From a virus, in the IMG/VR virus record IMGVR_UViG_3300023179_000017, positions 62,001 through 126,000 of that record: a stretch of DNA of 64,000 nucleotides; one strand, 5' to 3'. Within the stretch, counting starts at the first letter, position 1; the number at the start of each line of letters is the position of its first letter. A program made the position numbers and the translations under genes. The notes under the pieces were generated by a model. It was not told the DNA's origin and ran no database searches. It saw nothing but the letters and a program-made list of their open reading frames with translations. Below, one piece after another: positions 9,101-15,038 of the stretch.

Positions 9101-10637
9101 GCCTAAGACAACTCAGGAGCAGCTCCCAAAACTAAACGCCAAAGCTACCGAGTTAGTAGACAAGATTCTTTCTAAAAGATTTAAAGATAAGAACAACCCT
9201 CTCTACGACATGGTCGAGTCTGGTGCTAGAGGAGAGCCATCCCAGCTAAGACAAATACTAGCAACGCCACTTTTTGTAGCTGACGCAAAAGGAAAGATTG
9301 TTCCTTCGGTGATTCAGAAATCCTACGCAGAGGGGCTCGATGTCGGCGACTACTGGACGAGCATGTACGGAGCTCGTCGAGGGATGATGGATAGAGCGAT
9401 TCAAACAAGTCTTCCAGGTGCTTTCTCAAAAGACATCATGGCAAACACCATCGATACAGTTATTTCTGATACCGACTGCGGCACCACAAGGGGCGTTTCC
9501 CAAAACATCGATAGCCCCGATGTATTAGACAGATATGCAGCCGGCGATTCATACGTAAGTAGAAATGTTTTAATTGATTCCGATGAAGTGAGTAGACTTA
9601 GAAAAAAGGGCGTAAAAACCATCTTGGTAAGAAGCCCCCTTACTTGCCTCAAACCAAAAGGCGTTTGCTCCAAGTGCTATGGGTTAGACGAACACGGACA
9701 AGCTCCAGAGGTTGGCGAGAACGTCGGAGCTAAAGCAGGGCAAACTATTTCTGAACCTCTTGTCCAGCTAGTCATGAATACGTTCCACACCGGAGGTGCT
9801 GCAGGAACAGGTGCTGACGTTCAAGGCTACAAACGAATCGACCAGCTTTTAAAACTACCTAAAGCCGTACCAGGAGCAGCGTCCCTAGCTCCAATTCCAG
9901 GAAAGATTACTAAAATCCAACGGGGGATTGCGGGCGGTTTTGATGTGTTTGTAGGGGACAAAAAAGTCCATACCCCACAGGGTAAAGCGCTTAAGGTAAA
10001 AATAGGGGACGAAGTTTCTGCCGGAGATGCTCTTTCAGAAGGGGTGATTAAACCACAAGACTTGGTCCAATTAAAAGGAATGCAGCCGGCCCAAGAATAT
10101 ATCGTAAATGAACTTCACGGGGCTTACGCAAATCAAGGTGTCAAAATCCACCGAAAGGTTTTTGAAACTATTATCAGGTCGTTTGGAAATACTACGAAAG
10201 TCATCAACAACCCCAAACAGTCCTACTTTGTGCCGGGTGATGTGGTGCCTTACACAGTAGCCCAACACTACAATGAAAACTTAAACGAAGAAGTGCCCAC
10301 AGAAAATGCGGTTGGTTATGTGCTTTCTAAAAACTATGGATTACTTAGAGCGGGTCACGAAGTCACCCAAAAGGATACGATTCTTTTAAAAGCCTTAGGC
10401 CATAAAAAAGTTTTAATAAAAAAAGAAGCTCTACAGCACGCACCTCTTTTAAAGAGCGTCACAACTCTTCCACTTCTAAAACGAAACTGGATGAGCGCTC
10501 TTGGATATCGAAACTTAGCCAAAGCCCTCACCGAAGGAGCGGGTCAAGGCTGGAGCACCGACCTCGAAGACTACCACCCAATCCCAGCGTTTGCTCACAG
10601 CACGACGTTTGGAAAAGGCAAAGACGGTAAATACTAG
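3102..10637 (+). CDS. rpoBC: Fused beta-beta' DNA-dependent RNA polymerase with intein
   Basis: This 2511-residue protein joins the two catalytic subunits of a multisubunit RNA polymerase in one chain; without the intein it has 2004 residues. The beta half has RFSYIVGGNEYQVNNQLR (about 105), HPTHYGLLDPIHTPE (about 371), NFEDGIVITE (about 613) and KIGDKLAGRMGNKG (about 745). The beta' half starts near residue 985 and has LNRAPSLHKF and the metal-binding loop NADFDGD (1350-1356), where three Asp hold the catalytic magnesium. It also has the bridge-helix stretch GARRGMMDRA (about 2090) and the four-Cys site DCGTT / TCLKPKGVCSKCYG (about 2124-2195). The N-terminal zinc site of beta' is absent: the chain runs directly to KWGHIELKEAIV. 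No alpha or sigma gene is seen here. It probably transcribes phage genes. Confidence 0.95.
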   Translation: MRLFDSKQEFEAIKKSATEAVQSVFPIEGKNRIIKLDGVSIDDNLRIDDYKSQAEMKSKQGTWGVPVYASLSLIDKASGRVINKNNKVRLFILPKATDRFSYIVGGNEYQVNNQLRLKSGVYTVKKQNGELKTMVNLAQGKNFDLVFDEKKGTFAISKIGGGQANIPLYPILSDLGVSDQAMSQSWSPELLAANKTSDPRVMQRATTAFGLREGSLKEYFGKTKLNPEMTKLTLGGEYDKVSGPMLLSAAKKLLEVHLGKEEPQDLNSLEYKELHSLEDFIKERLEKNKTTLSFKIQRSIDNPKRTTISQIVNPEAFNSTIETFFTQDDKSSTPEQTNPLDMLSGQYKATIMGSGGVTSEHAVTDSMREIHPTHYGLLDPIHTPESKRIGANLHLPLGAVKGGKELKAIFTDKKGKPAVLSPTEIYNSKIAFPGEKGERVKVLYKGSPMVVDRKEVDYFSPAPQALFSWSTNLVPYLPSNQGNRAMMAAKMLEQATSLKHREAPLVQVRYGNETLENRIGKSSAVVSPLDGVVTKITDDEITLNTKEGAKVIGLYNNFVLNRKSYLKNEVKVKVGEKVKAGQLLADNNFTKDGTLALGVNLRAAYLPYKGLNFEDGIVITESAAEKLTSTHLHRKEISTDENTILKLNAYRTQYPNVLTPENLRKLDEDGVIKKGQRVKMGEAVIAALRKRDPSKMLQVINKKLSDRPKDESIYWTFEDEGEVIDVQKGSKGVTVFIRTEEKAKIGDKLAGRMGNKGIITKIIPDSEAPRNSKDEPVDILLNPHGVISRINIGQIYESAAAKAAKKQNRVHEVDNFSGEDYLETTKDFVRKAKVDDKEELFDPVSGKKLGRVHVGNPYILKLFKLSQGNFSARQGGPGNPYDLNLQPLKVGGEESSKALDLLTMYSMLSHGARANLREMTNLKASQNDEFWTALKSGQPLPPPKSPFVYDKFLAYLKGAGIDVKKDGTKLTLAPLTDSEVTSASSGEVENPNFFYAKNMAPIKGGFLDPVKFGGFKGTKWGHIELKEAIVNPVFENAVKKITGLGSQFEEIMAGKLYVDKSGNLNAEGKGVTGGAAIEILLKKIDVDEQIKVLTLKAKTSKGTALDDLNKRIRYLTALKKYDLKPEEAYLRKKVPVVPPVFRPIYTLPDGNTAASDVNYIYQNLAVLNKMQNLPVMDMLPEEEKSVIRKDIYQHAKGLSGITDLNIKGRERAGFISDIKGGGAEGQPKEGFFISKLLSKQQDFAGRGTIIPEPELGVDEVALPEQMAWRLFEPFVIKELGRLGKTPNAAMQEIEKRTELAKKALEIVMQQRKVLLNRAPSLHKFSIMAFKPKTTSGTAIKIPPLVVKGFNADFDGDQQYDFVPVTLSKECQLCFNAEYLEERRVASRFKETIPCQTDGDVFLFHLEDFPHGGLVASKKGEKGRIDFHAALPGTKVLSYDEKTQRVEWKEISHWSKHYDREVVTVNLQSGLQIFTDDDPRAVYGIEKGTLSFSRATPKEAIEKGMLVPRASILDLEGDKKEIEVPQRDRGNRAHLLNKRIALDGLLGYFVGTVAGDGWCSDERQVYIAGITEEILKKTDQAVAAIHKTSPARYTTENQSSYGKSKKHAYSSAALCELIEPWVGSQTKNKHLPPFFLSACKEFREGLFAGLMDTDGSISVFNAKDKPQLISSFSSTSLRLAQEVQLLAASLGIKGRISASKTPAEKDSWVLSFSSADIKKWNGKEMVHPEKLNKLAIAEVSENSAVSAKYDVIPISTSLAETIRKNLGAPSDASPEQKSLYAVLHKAAETGTISRQTAKKLPGFVFVDILNHPDGKTWLAIVEDTRVQWESVESIDVTGIKETGYDLTVPGYETFMNVSGVILSNTMTVHVPITEDANQEAEKLLPSRNLYQPGTGKLMITPSQEAQIGLYYLSKTPQGRARINQIVGKQAVGGVLNKKATQELLLKLSKELKSNEFGRVLTDLKSEGEKIAFERGFTLGLDDLSVMKKERDKVVTTIRALLPKTTQEQLPKLNAKATELVDKILSKRFKDKNNPLYDMVESGARGEPSQLRQILATPLFVADAKGKIVPSVIQKSYAEGLDVGDYWTSMYGARRGMMDRAIQTSLPGAFSKDIMANTIDTVISDTDCGTTRGVSQNIDSPDVLDRYAAGDSYVSRNVLIDSDEVSRLRKKGVKTILVRSPLTCLKPKGVCSKCYGLDEHGQAPEVGENVGAKAGQTISEPLVQLVMNTFHTGGAAGTGADVQGYKRIDQLLKLPKAVPGAASLAPIPGKITKIQRGIAGGFDVFVGDKKVHTPQGKALKVKIGDEVSAGDALSEGVIKPQDLVQLKGMQPAQEYIVNELHGAYANQGVKIHRKVFETIIRSFGNTTKVINNPKQSYFVPGDVVPYTVAQHYNENLNEEVPTENAVGYVLSKNYGLLRAGHEVTQKDTILLKALGHKKVLIKKEALQHAPLLKSVTTLPLLKRNWMSALGYRNLAKALTEGAGQGWSTDLEDYHPIPAFAHSTTFGKGKDGKY
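7170..8690 (+). other. Intein in RNA polymerase active-site loop (507 aa, LAGLIDADG type)
   Basis: The insert begins immediately after NADFDGD and ends at Asn before Thr; removing it restores NADFDGD-TMTVHVPI, the expected beta' sequence. Two LAGLIDADG-like motifs (LLGYFVGTVAGDGW and LFAGLMDTDGSI) mark a homing endonuclease domain. The C-terminal block GYDLTVPGYETFM ... GVILSN fits Hint blocks F and G. The chemistry looks atypical: the first residue is Gln instead of Cys or Ser, the block-B region reads TDDDP where TxxH is usual, and the penultimate residue is Ser instead of His. The N-terminal boundary is inferred from the host sequence. An inactive intein would leave the polymerase dead, so I expect splicing by a variant mechanism. 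Confidence 0.85.
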
Positions 10638-10640
10638 CCG

Positions 10641-12320
10641 ATGGAACACTTTCTAAAAAAGTTTGCGGCCCTTAAAAAAGATGTGGAACTAAAACCACAT
10701 CAAAAAAGGGTAGTTAAAAGAACCGAAGACTCGGGCTCCATGCTAGTTGCTCACGCCACAGGAAGCGGAAAGACCCTCACCGGAATCGCGGCTTTTGAAA
10801 ACCTTAAACAAAAAGGCAAGGCCAAACGAGCTATCGTCGTCGTCCCTGCTGCTTTAAGAAGTAATTTCATCGAACAAGGAATTAAACAGTTCACTGACTC
10901 TTCTTTTAGTATGTATGGGCCTAAAGGAGAGAAGGGCAGTAAAAAAATTGGGGATAAAAGTAGTTCTGATTACGTTATTGTCAGCTACGACCTATTTAGA
11001 ACCCACGCCGACCAGATTCTAAAAGACACAGGTGCCGACACCCTCATCATGGATGAGATCCATAGAGCTAGAGCCACGGAAGGCGCTACTTACAAAAAGC
11101 TTGTTCAAATGAGACCCCAATTTAAAAACGCAATTACTCTAACAGGGTCTGTCGTCAACAATGAGCCAGGAGACGTAGTACCTTTATTAGACGTAACCTA
11201 CGGAAAAGGAAATCACCTTTTAGGAGAAAAACAGGAGTTCTCTAGAAGATTTGTCACAAGTAAAGCGCAGAGCAGGGGGCTATTTGGGCCACAGGAGCAG
11301 GTTAAGTCTTTAAAGCACCAAGAGGAACTGGGTAATTACCTAAGAAACAAAGTCGACTATCTTTCACACGACGAGATTCAAGGCTCTCTGCCCAATAAAA
11401 AAGTAGAAACTATTGAAATACCTATGACGGAGGAGCAGAAACGAATCTACGACTTTACCATGAAGTCGGTAGACCCGATTACTCGGTGGAAAATTAAATA
11501 CAACATCCCAGTAGGACAAAGAGAAGCAAGGGATGCTTTTGGAAAGCTTATGCAAGCAAGACAGGTTTCTACCGACCCAGGCATTTTGTCTAGGACGCTA
11601 CAGAAGAAAAACCCTACAGAGTATTCCCCTAAAGTGAAATCCATTGTAGAGGACGCGGAAACCCATTTAAAAAAGACGCCTAAAAACAAAACCGTTATTT
11701 TCGGAAACCTCCTCACAGGCCAACTCCACGCTATCGAGCGCGGCCTACAAGCTAAAAAAATAGACTACTCAAAATTCTATGGCACAGGAAACGAAGGGTC
11801 TTCCGCAGCAGAGCGAGAAGAGGCTTTAAAACAATTTAAGAACAGTGACAAACGGGTGCTCCTCATTTCTGGGGCTGGTAGCGAGGGGCTTGATTTAAAA
11901 GATGTGAACCTCATGCAGCTTGCTGAAGGTCACTACAACCCAGAACGAATTGAGCAAGCAGAAGCTCGAGTCCGAAGAATGGGCTCACCACTAAAAAATG
12001 TGGCAATCAGAAGATATGTTTCGGTACCAGATGCCCCGGGGCTTATTACCAGCGCCAAGAAGTTTCTGGGCCGCGAAGACCAAGGAATTGATAAGTGGAT
12101 ATACAACATTGCTGAAAACAAAAACACCCTAAACTCTCAGTTTCGAGATGTACTAAAAGGAAAGCCGGGCAAGTTTAATGAGGCTTTCTTCAAGAAGTGG
12201 GATAAAAACAAACCTCTCGAACAACAACCAGAACAAAAAAAGAGCAGGCTATTCAAGAGGCTAGCGGTAGGTGCCCTTGTTGGCCTTCCACTTATGGCTT
12301 TAGCTTACAAAAAAATATAG
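10641..12320 (+). CDS. SNF2/SWI2-type DNA-dependent ATPase (superfamily 2)
   Basis: The protein has the SF2 order of motifs: a Q-like motif LKPHQKRVV, Walker A ATGSGKT (residues 38-44), Walker B MDEIH (about 137), motif III LTGS, and the C-terminal SGAGSEGLDLKDVN and QAEARVRRMGS motifs (about 410-447). Such enzymes use ATP to translocate on DNA and remodel bound proteins; RapA does this on RNA polymerase. The gene starts 3 bases after the fused polymerase, so a role in polymerase recycling or in clearing DNA is plausible. The N-terminus (MEHFLKKFAALKK) loosely resembles the head-targeting motif, and the C-terminus carries one hydrophobic helix (VGALVGLPLMALAY) that may anchor it to a membrane, which is unusual for this family. 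Confidence 0.85.
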   Translation: MEHFLKKFAALKKDVELKPHQKRVVKRTEDSGSMLVAHATGSGKTLTGIAAFENLKQKGKAKRAIVVVPAALRSNFIEQGIKQFTDSSFSMYGPKGEKGSKKIGDKSSSDYVIVSYDLFRTHADQILKDTGADTLIMDEIHRARATEGATYKKLVQMRPQFKNAITLTGSVVNNEPGDVVPLLDVTYGKGNHLLGEKQEFSRRFVTSKAQSRGLFGPQEQVKSLKHQEELGNYLRNKVDYLSHDEIQGSLPNKKVETIEIPMTEEQKRIYDFTMKSVDPITRWKIKYNIPVGQREARDAFGKLMQARQVSTDPGILSRTLQKKNPTEYSPKVKSIVEDAETHLKKTPKNKTVIFGNLLTGQLHAIERGLQAKKIDYSKFYGTGNEGSSAAEREEALKQFKNSDKRVLLISGAGSEGLDLKDVNLMQLAEGHYNPERIEQAEARVRRMGSPLKNVAIRRYVSVPDAPGLITSAKKFLGREDQGIDKWIYNIAENKNTLNSQFRDVLKGKPGKFNEAFFKKWDKNKPLEQQPEQKKSRLFKRLAVGALVGLPLMALAYKKI

Positions 12321-12329
12321 AATATATAC

Positions 12330-12662
12330 ATGATAGTGAAGCTCTATGATGAAGTAGAGCTTTTGCGTGATCTACAAAAAGATACGCTGATACTCATCCG
12401 ACACTGCACTAACATAGAGCCCGTTAAGCGATTTACTGAGTGCTACGATATACTTGGTCTAACGATCCACATCTCCAAACACTTCCCAATCGTAGCCAAT
12501 AAACCGCCTGACTGTGATGAGGCTGCTTTACTACATCTGAGGCGGATCACCCAGGAGCTGGGTATTTTTTATCAACAGGACTTCCCACGCCCGCTATTTT
12601 TGGGGTATCTACACAAGGTCATTAGGCTTTTAACCCTCTACCAAGTTCCCCGTAATAGGTAA
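12330..12662 (+). CDS. Hypothetical protein, 110 aa
   Basis: I do not recognise this protein. It follows the ATPase gene after 9 bases and ends just before a hairpin cluster, so it is the last gene of the polymerase operon. The sequence is mostly helical with a central LRRITQELGIFYQQ segment and no obvious catalytic motif. The ATG at 12330 lacks a clear Shine-Dalgarno sequence. Confidence 0.5.
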   Translation: MIVKLYDEVELLRDLQKDTLILIRHCTNIEPVKRFTECYDILGLTIHISKHFPIVANKPPDCDEAALLHLRRITQELGIFYQQDFPRPLFLGYLHKVIRLLTLYQVPRNR

Positions 12663-12674
12663 AAATTAACGGCC

Positions 12675-12723
12675 CCTTTTTGAGGGAGGCCATTCAGGCC
12701 AAAAAGGCTGACTACAGCTTTTT
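12675..12723 (+). terminator. Tandem hairpins ending the RNA polymerase operon
   Basis: A hairpin with outer arms CCTTTTT (12675-12681) and AAAAAGG (12701-12707) and inner GGCC/GGCC arms is followed by AAAAAGgCTG / CAGCTTTTT with a T-run. The two share bases and could be alternative folds. Termination of the upstream operon is the simplest role. Confidence 0.55.
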
Positions 12724-12737
12724 AGGTTGTAGAATCT

Positions 12738-12771
12738 CGTTAATACACCAACTTGCGTTGAAGTATTAACG
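12738..12771. repeat. Long perfect hairpin, 9-bp outer stem
   Basis: CGTTAATAC (12738-12746) pairs with GTATTAACG (12763-12771), and inside it CAAC pairs with GTTG around a four-base loop. It has no T-run on either side, so it is more likely a regulatory or protein-binding site than a terminator. Confidence 0.55.
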
Positions 12772-12789
12772 AAACACTACCACAATATA

Positions 12790-12799
12790 CTTATACCAA
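12790..12799 (-). promoter_or_regulatory. TTGGTATAAG motif, orphan copy
   Basis: This is an exact minus-strand copy of the candidate promoter motif. No minus-strand gene lies directly downstream; reading leftward it enters the hairpin cluster and runs antisense to the gene at 12330-12662. It could drive an antisense or small RNA, or be non-functional. Confidence 0.25.
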
Positions 12800-12802
12800 T
12801 TT

Positions 12803-12843
12803 TTGGGGCCCACCGTATATACAGTAGGCCCCAATGGTTTTTT
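12803..12843 (+). terminator. Hairpin with T-run
   Basis: TTGGGGCC (12803-12810) pairs perfectly with GGCCCCAA (12827-12834), followed by TGGTTTTTT. It works as a plus-strand terminator and abuts the end of the convergent SSB gene. Confidence 0.65.
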
Positions 12844-13222
12844 AGAATGGCATCTCACCACTCTCCGCGTCAGGCGTTGTCGCCTGCTCGGACTTGTTAG
12901 CACCGTCCCCGAGGAATTGGACGTTTTGCGCAACTATCTCTGTAGTATATCTTTTAACACCCTCTTTATCGGTCCATTCACGAGTTTGAAGTTCGCCCTC
13001 TACTAAGGCTTGTCTGCCTTTTTTAAGGTACTTTGCACAATTCTCAGCAGTTTTCTTCCAAACTACGATTCTGTGCCACTCTGTCTTTTGTTGTTTTTGA
13101 CCGCTCTTGTCAGTCCAGCTCTTATTAGTAGCTAGGCTGAAGTTGGCGACCGATTCGCCAGCCGGTGTTTGCTTTAATTCTGGGTCATTTCCTAAACGGC
13201 CCAGTAACGTTACTCTGTTCAT
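12842..13222 (-). CDS. ssb: Single-stranded DNA-binding protein (SSB)
   Basis: The 126-residue product starts [17 protein letters not shown], the typical bacterial SSB N-terminus, has the OB-fold strands VANFSLATN and EWHRIVVW, and ends in the acidic tip GEMPF, like the DDIPF tail that binds partner proteins. The ATG at 13222 is preceded by CAGGAGAAAACAA; an upstream in-frame extension lacks such a signal. It protects single-stranded DNA at the replication fork. It stands alone on the minus strand between plus-strand late genes, with its own candidate promoter. A second, more divergent SSB-like gene lies at 61169-61588. Confidence 0.93.
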   Translation of the reverse strand: MNRVTLLGRLGNDPELKQTPAGESVANFSLATNKSWTDKSGQKQQKTEWHRIVVWKKTAENCAKYLKKGRQALVEGELQTREWTDKEGVKRYTTEIVAQNVQFLGDGANKSEQATTPDAESGEMPF

Positions 13223-13240
13223 TTGTTTTCTCCTGATTAG

Positions 13241-13268
13241 GCGCCGATGCAATAGATTAAATCGACGC
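13241..13268 (-). promoter_or_regulatory. Hairpin in the SSB leader
   Basis: On the minus-strand RNA, GCGUCGAU pairs with AUCGGCGC (one G-U pair) about 20 bases upstream of the start codon, just ahead of the AGGAGA ribosome site. It may modulate SSB translation. Confidence 0.4.
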
Positions 13269-13278
13269 AGTTATTGAG

Positions 13279-13288
13279 CTTATACCAC
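13279..13288 (-). promoter_or_regulatory. Candidate extended -10 promoter for SSB
   Basis: The minus strand reads GTGGTATAAG, 57 bases upstream of the SSB start codon, in the intergenic space shared with the divergent baseplate gene. Confidence 0.4.
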
Positions 13289-13308
13289 GACTTTGTTATT
13301 CTTCATCC

Positions 13309-14430
13309 ATGTCTTCTCCACTAGAGCGCTCTAATCCAACCCGTGAACAACTGCACAGTAACCTGTGCTTTGGAAGAGTTACCCAAGTATTCCCAGAACG
13401 ACGCACCTGCGAAGTAAAAACTTTTATGGGAAGAGGCGCAATGGATGACAACCACATCCCAGAATGCCGCTGGCTCAGCACCGACGCTAGCCCCCAAGGC
13501 GATGAATCGGGAACCATCCCAAGAATCAACTCCTACTGTGTCGTTGGATATATCGAATCCGAACCGTTCATTATTGGTTTTTGGAACCCAACTGACAAAA
13601 CTGGATCTGCCAATGTCGGCGAAGTAAAAGAGGAGCTCAACGAAGGCGATAAAATTATTAAAACGATTGGGAAGAATAAAATTATTCTAAGAGCCCACGG
13701 AGAAATCCAAATCCAATCGACCGATACGAACAGAACCGTTTATTTTCCTGACCAACATCTAATCAATACTTTATGTAGAAATTATGAATTTCGTACGGAC
13801 GGCGGAACAATTGATTGGCATAATATAAACGAAGATGATGAAACGTATTTCAAAGAAGAATTCAGAGACAATATCTCCAGATCTAATCTGGTTATCGAGG
13901 AGCGTGGAAAAGTTGATGGTACGATTGTATCCCGCACTACTGTTGGTGCTGGCGATAATTCTAGCCCTAGCATCAATCAACCCGTCTACACCGAAACTAC
14001 CAAAAGCACCGGAGAAACCGAACTATTCATCAGAGCTCCCGGAGCTTCCAGTGGACACAAATACACCATCCTCCCTTCCGGCACTACCAAACTAAACATC
14101 GCAGATAAAACAACGGTCACGATAGATCAAAGTGGAGAGACCACCATAGATATCGGACCGGGAAAAGCGACTTTAAATATCAAACCAAACGGAGATACCA
14201 CCTATACCACAAGTGGCAAAATTACGACCACCGCCACCGGCAATGTGGCCCTCACCACTTCAGGAAATTTAAACGTTACATCCAGCGGACCTACCAAAAT
14301 TAAAGCTGCCACTATCAGCTTAAACGGTAGCTCTTCAGGAATTACCACCAAAAACTCCCACATGGGGGTCATCGATTTAATTACTGGGGTGCCAGTAAAC
14401 CCAAGCCCCACCGTTACTTCGGATGTCTGA
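13309..14430 (+). CDS. Baseplate spike protein (gpV/gp5-like)
   Basis: The N-terminal 105 residues look like an OB-fold hub: FGRVTQVFPERRTCEVKTFMG, then INSYCVVGYIESEPFIIGFW. After this the chain has many short Thr/Ser/Gly-rich beta repeats (TTKLNIADKTTVTIDQSG and similar, about 260-345), as in triple-stranded beta-helix membrane spikes, and ends with HMGVIDLITGVPVNPSPTV. This matches the design of P2 gpV-type spikes, which cap the tail tube and pierce the cell envelope. The next gene overlaps by one base. Confidence 0.75.
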   Translation: MSSPLERSNPTREQLHSNLCFGRVTQVFPERRTCEVKTFMGRGAMDDNHIPECRWLSTDASPQGDESGTIPRINSYCVVGYIESEPFIIGFWNPTDKTGSANVGEVKEELNEGDKIIKTIGKNKIILRAHGEIQIQSTDTNRTVYFPDQHLINTLCRNYEFRTDGGTIDWHNINEDDETYFKEEFRDNISRSNLVIEERGKVDGTIVSRTTVGAGDNSSPSINQPVYTETTKSTGETELFIRAPGASSGHKYTILPSGTTKLNIADKTTVTIDQSGETTIDIGPGKATLNIKPNGDTTYTTSGKITTTATGNVALTTSGNLNVTSSGPTKIKAATISLNGSSSGITTKNSHMGVIDLITGVPVNPSPTVTSDV

Positions 14431-14999
14431 TGGCGCTTAGTCCTGACATATATTCGGCTACCCTTCTTTCAAAGCTCAAAGCTCAAAGTTATAACGGCCA
14501 CGCTTTTAATGGCGCGATGATGCCAGACTTCTGTAAAGCAGTAGGGGTCGGAGTCGTCACTACGACGCTTACTGTCAAGGGGGTTATTGGTGGACCAGCC
14601 GGCGCAGGTAACGCCAGCGGTGTAGGAATTACTGGATTCAGTGCGTCAGCGATTGCGGCTCTTATTCAATCTACCGCCAAGGCTCTTTTTGGTTCCGAAG
14701 GACCTTGCCTATATCAATTTTGCAAGGCTGTTGGAGATGCCACCGTTGAACACTTCGCGTTAGCTACACTCACTTCAGATGCCAACGGCACTGCTAAGTT
14801 CCCATCCTTTGCCGGAAAGATATCCCCCATGGCTTCAGCTATCCAAGCTGCCGCTCCGCATTTTAAAGGTGCGCTCTGGCCAGCTTTTACAACCGCGATT
14901 GCTACAGGTATCTGCACCATCGTCGGGGGTTCTGGAAAAGGATCTCTTTCTGGTGCAAGCGGGCCGTCCCCAGGCGGGGGTTCGGTTGTAGTTTCATAA
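14430..14999 (+). CDS. Putative baseplate-associated protein, 189 aa
   Basis: The start codon overlaps the spike stop, so the two are coupled. The protein is hydrophobic and rich in Gly and Ala. It has three related stretches: MMPDFCKAVGVGVV, CLYQFCKAVGDATV and LWPAFTTAIATGIC. I infer an internal triplication of a helical unit. A tail or baseplate role is inferred from position only. Confidence 0.55.
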   Translation: MALSPDIYSATLLSKLKAQSYNGHAFNGAMMPDFCKAVGVGVVTTTLTVKGVIGGPAGAGNASGVGITGFSASAIAALIQSTAKALFGSEGPCLYQFCKAVGDATVEHFALATLTSDANGTAKFPSFAGKISPMASAIQAAAPHFKGALWPAFTTAIATGICTIVGGSGKGSLSGASGPSPGGGSVVVS

Positions 15000-15038
15000 C
15001 CTTGCTAGTACAATAAAATGAAATAATAGGAGAAATAT

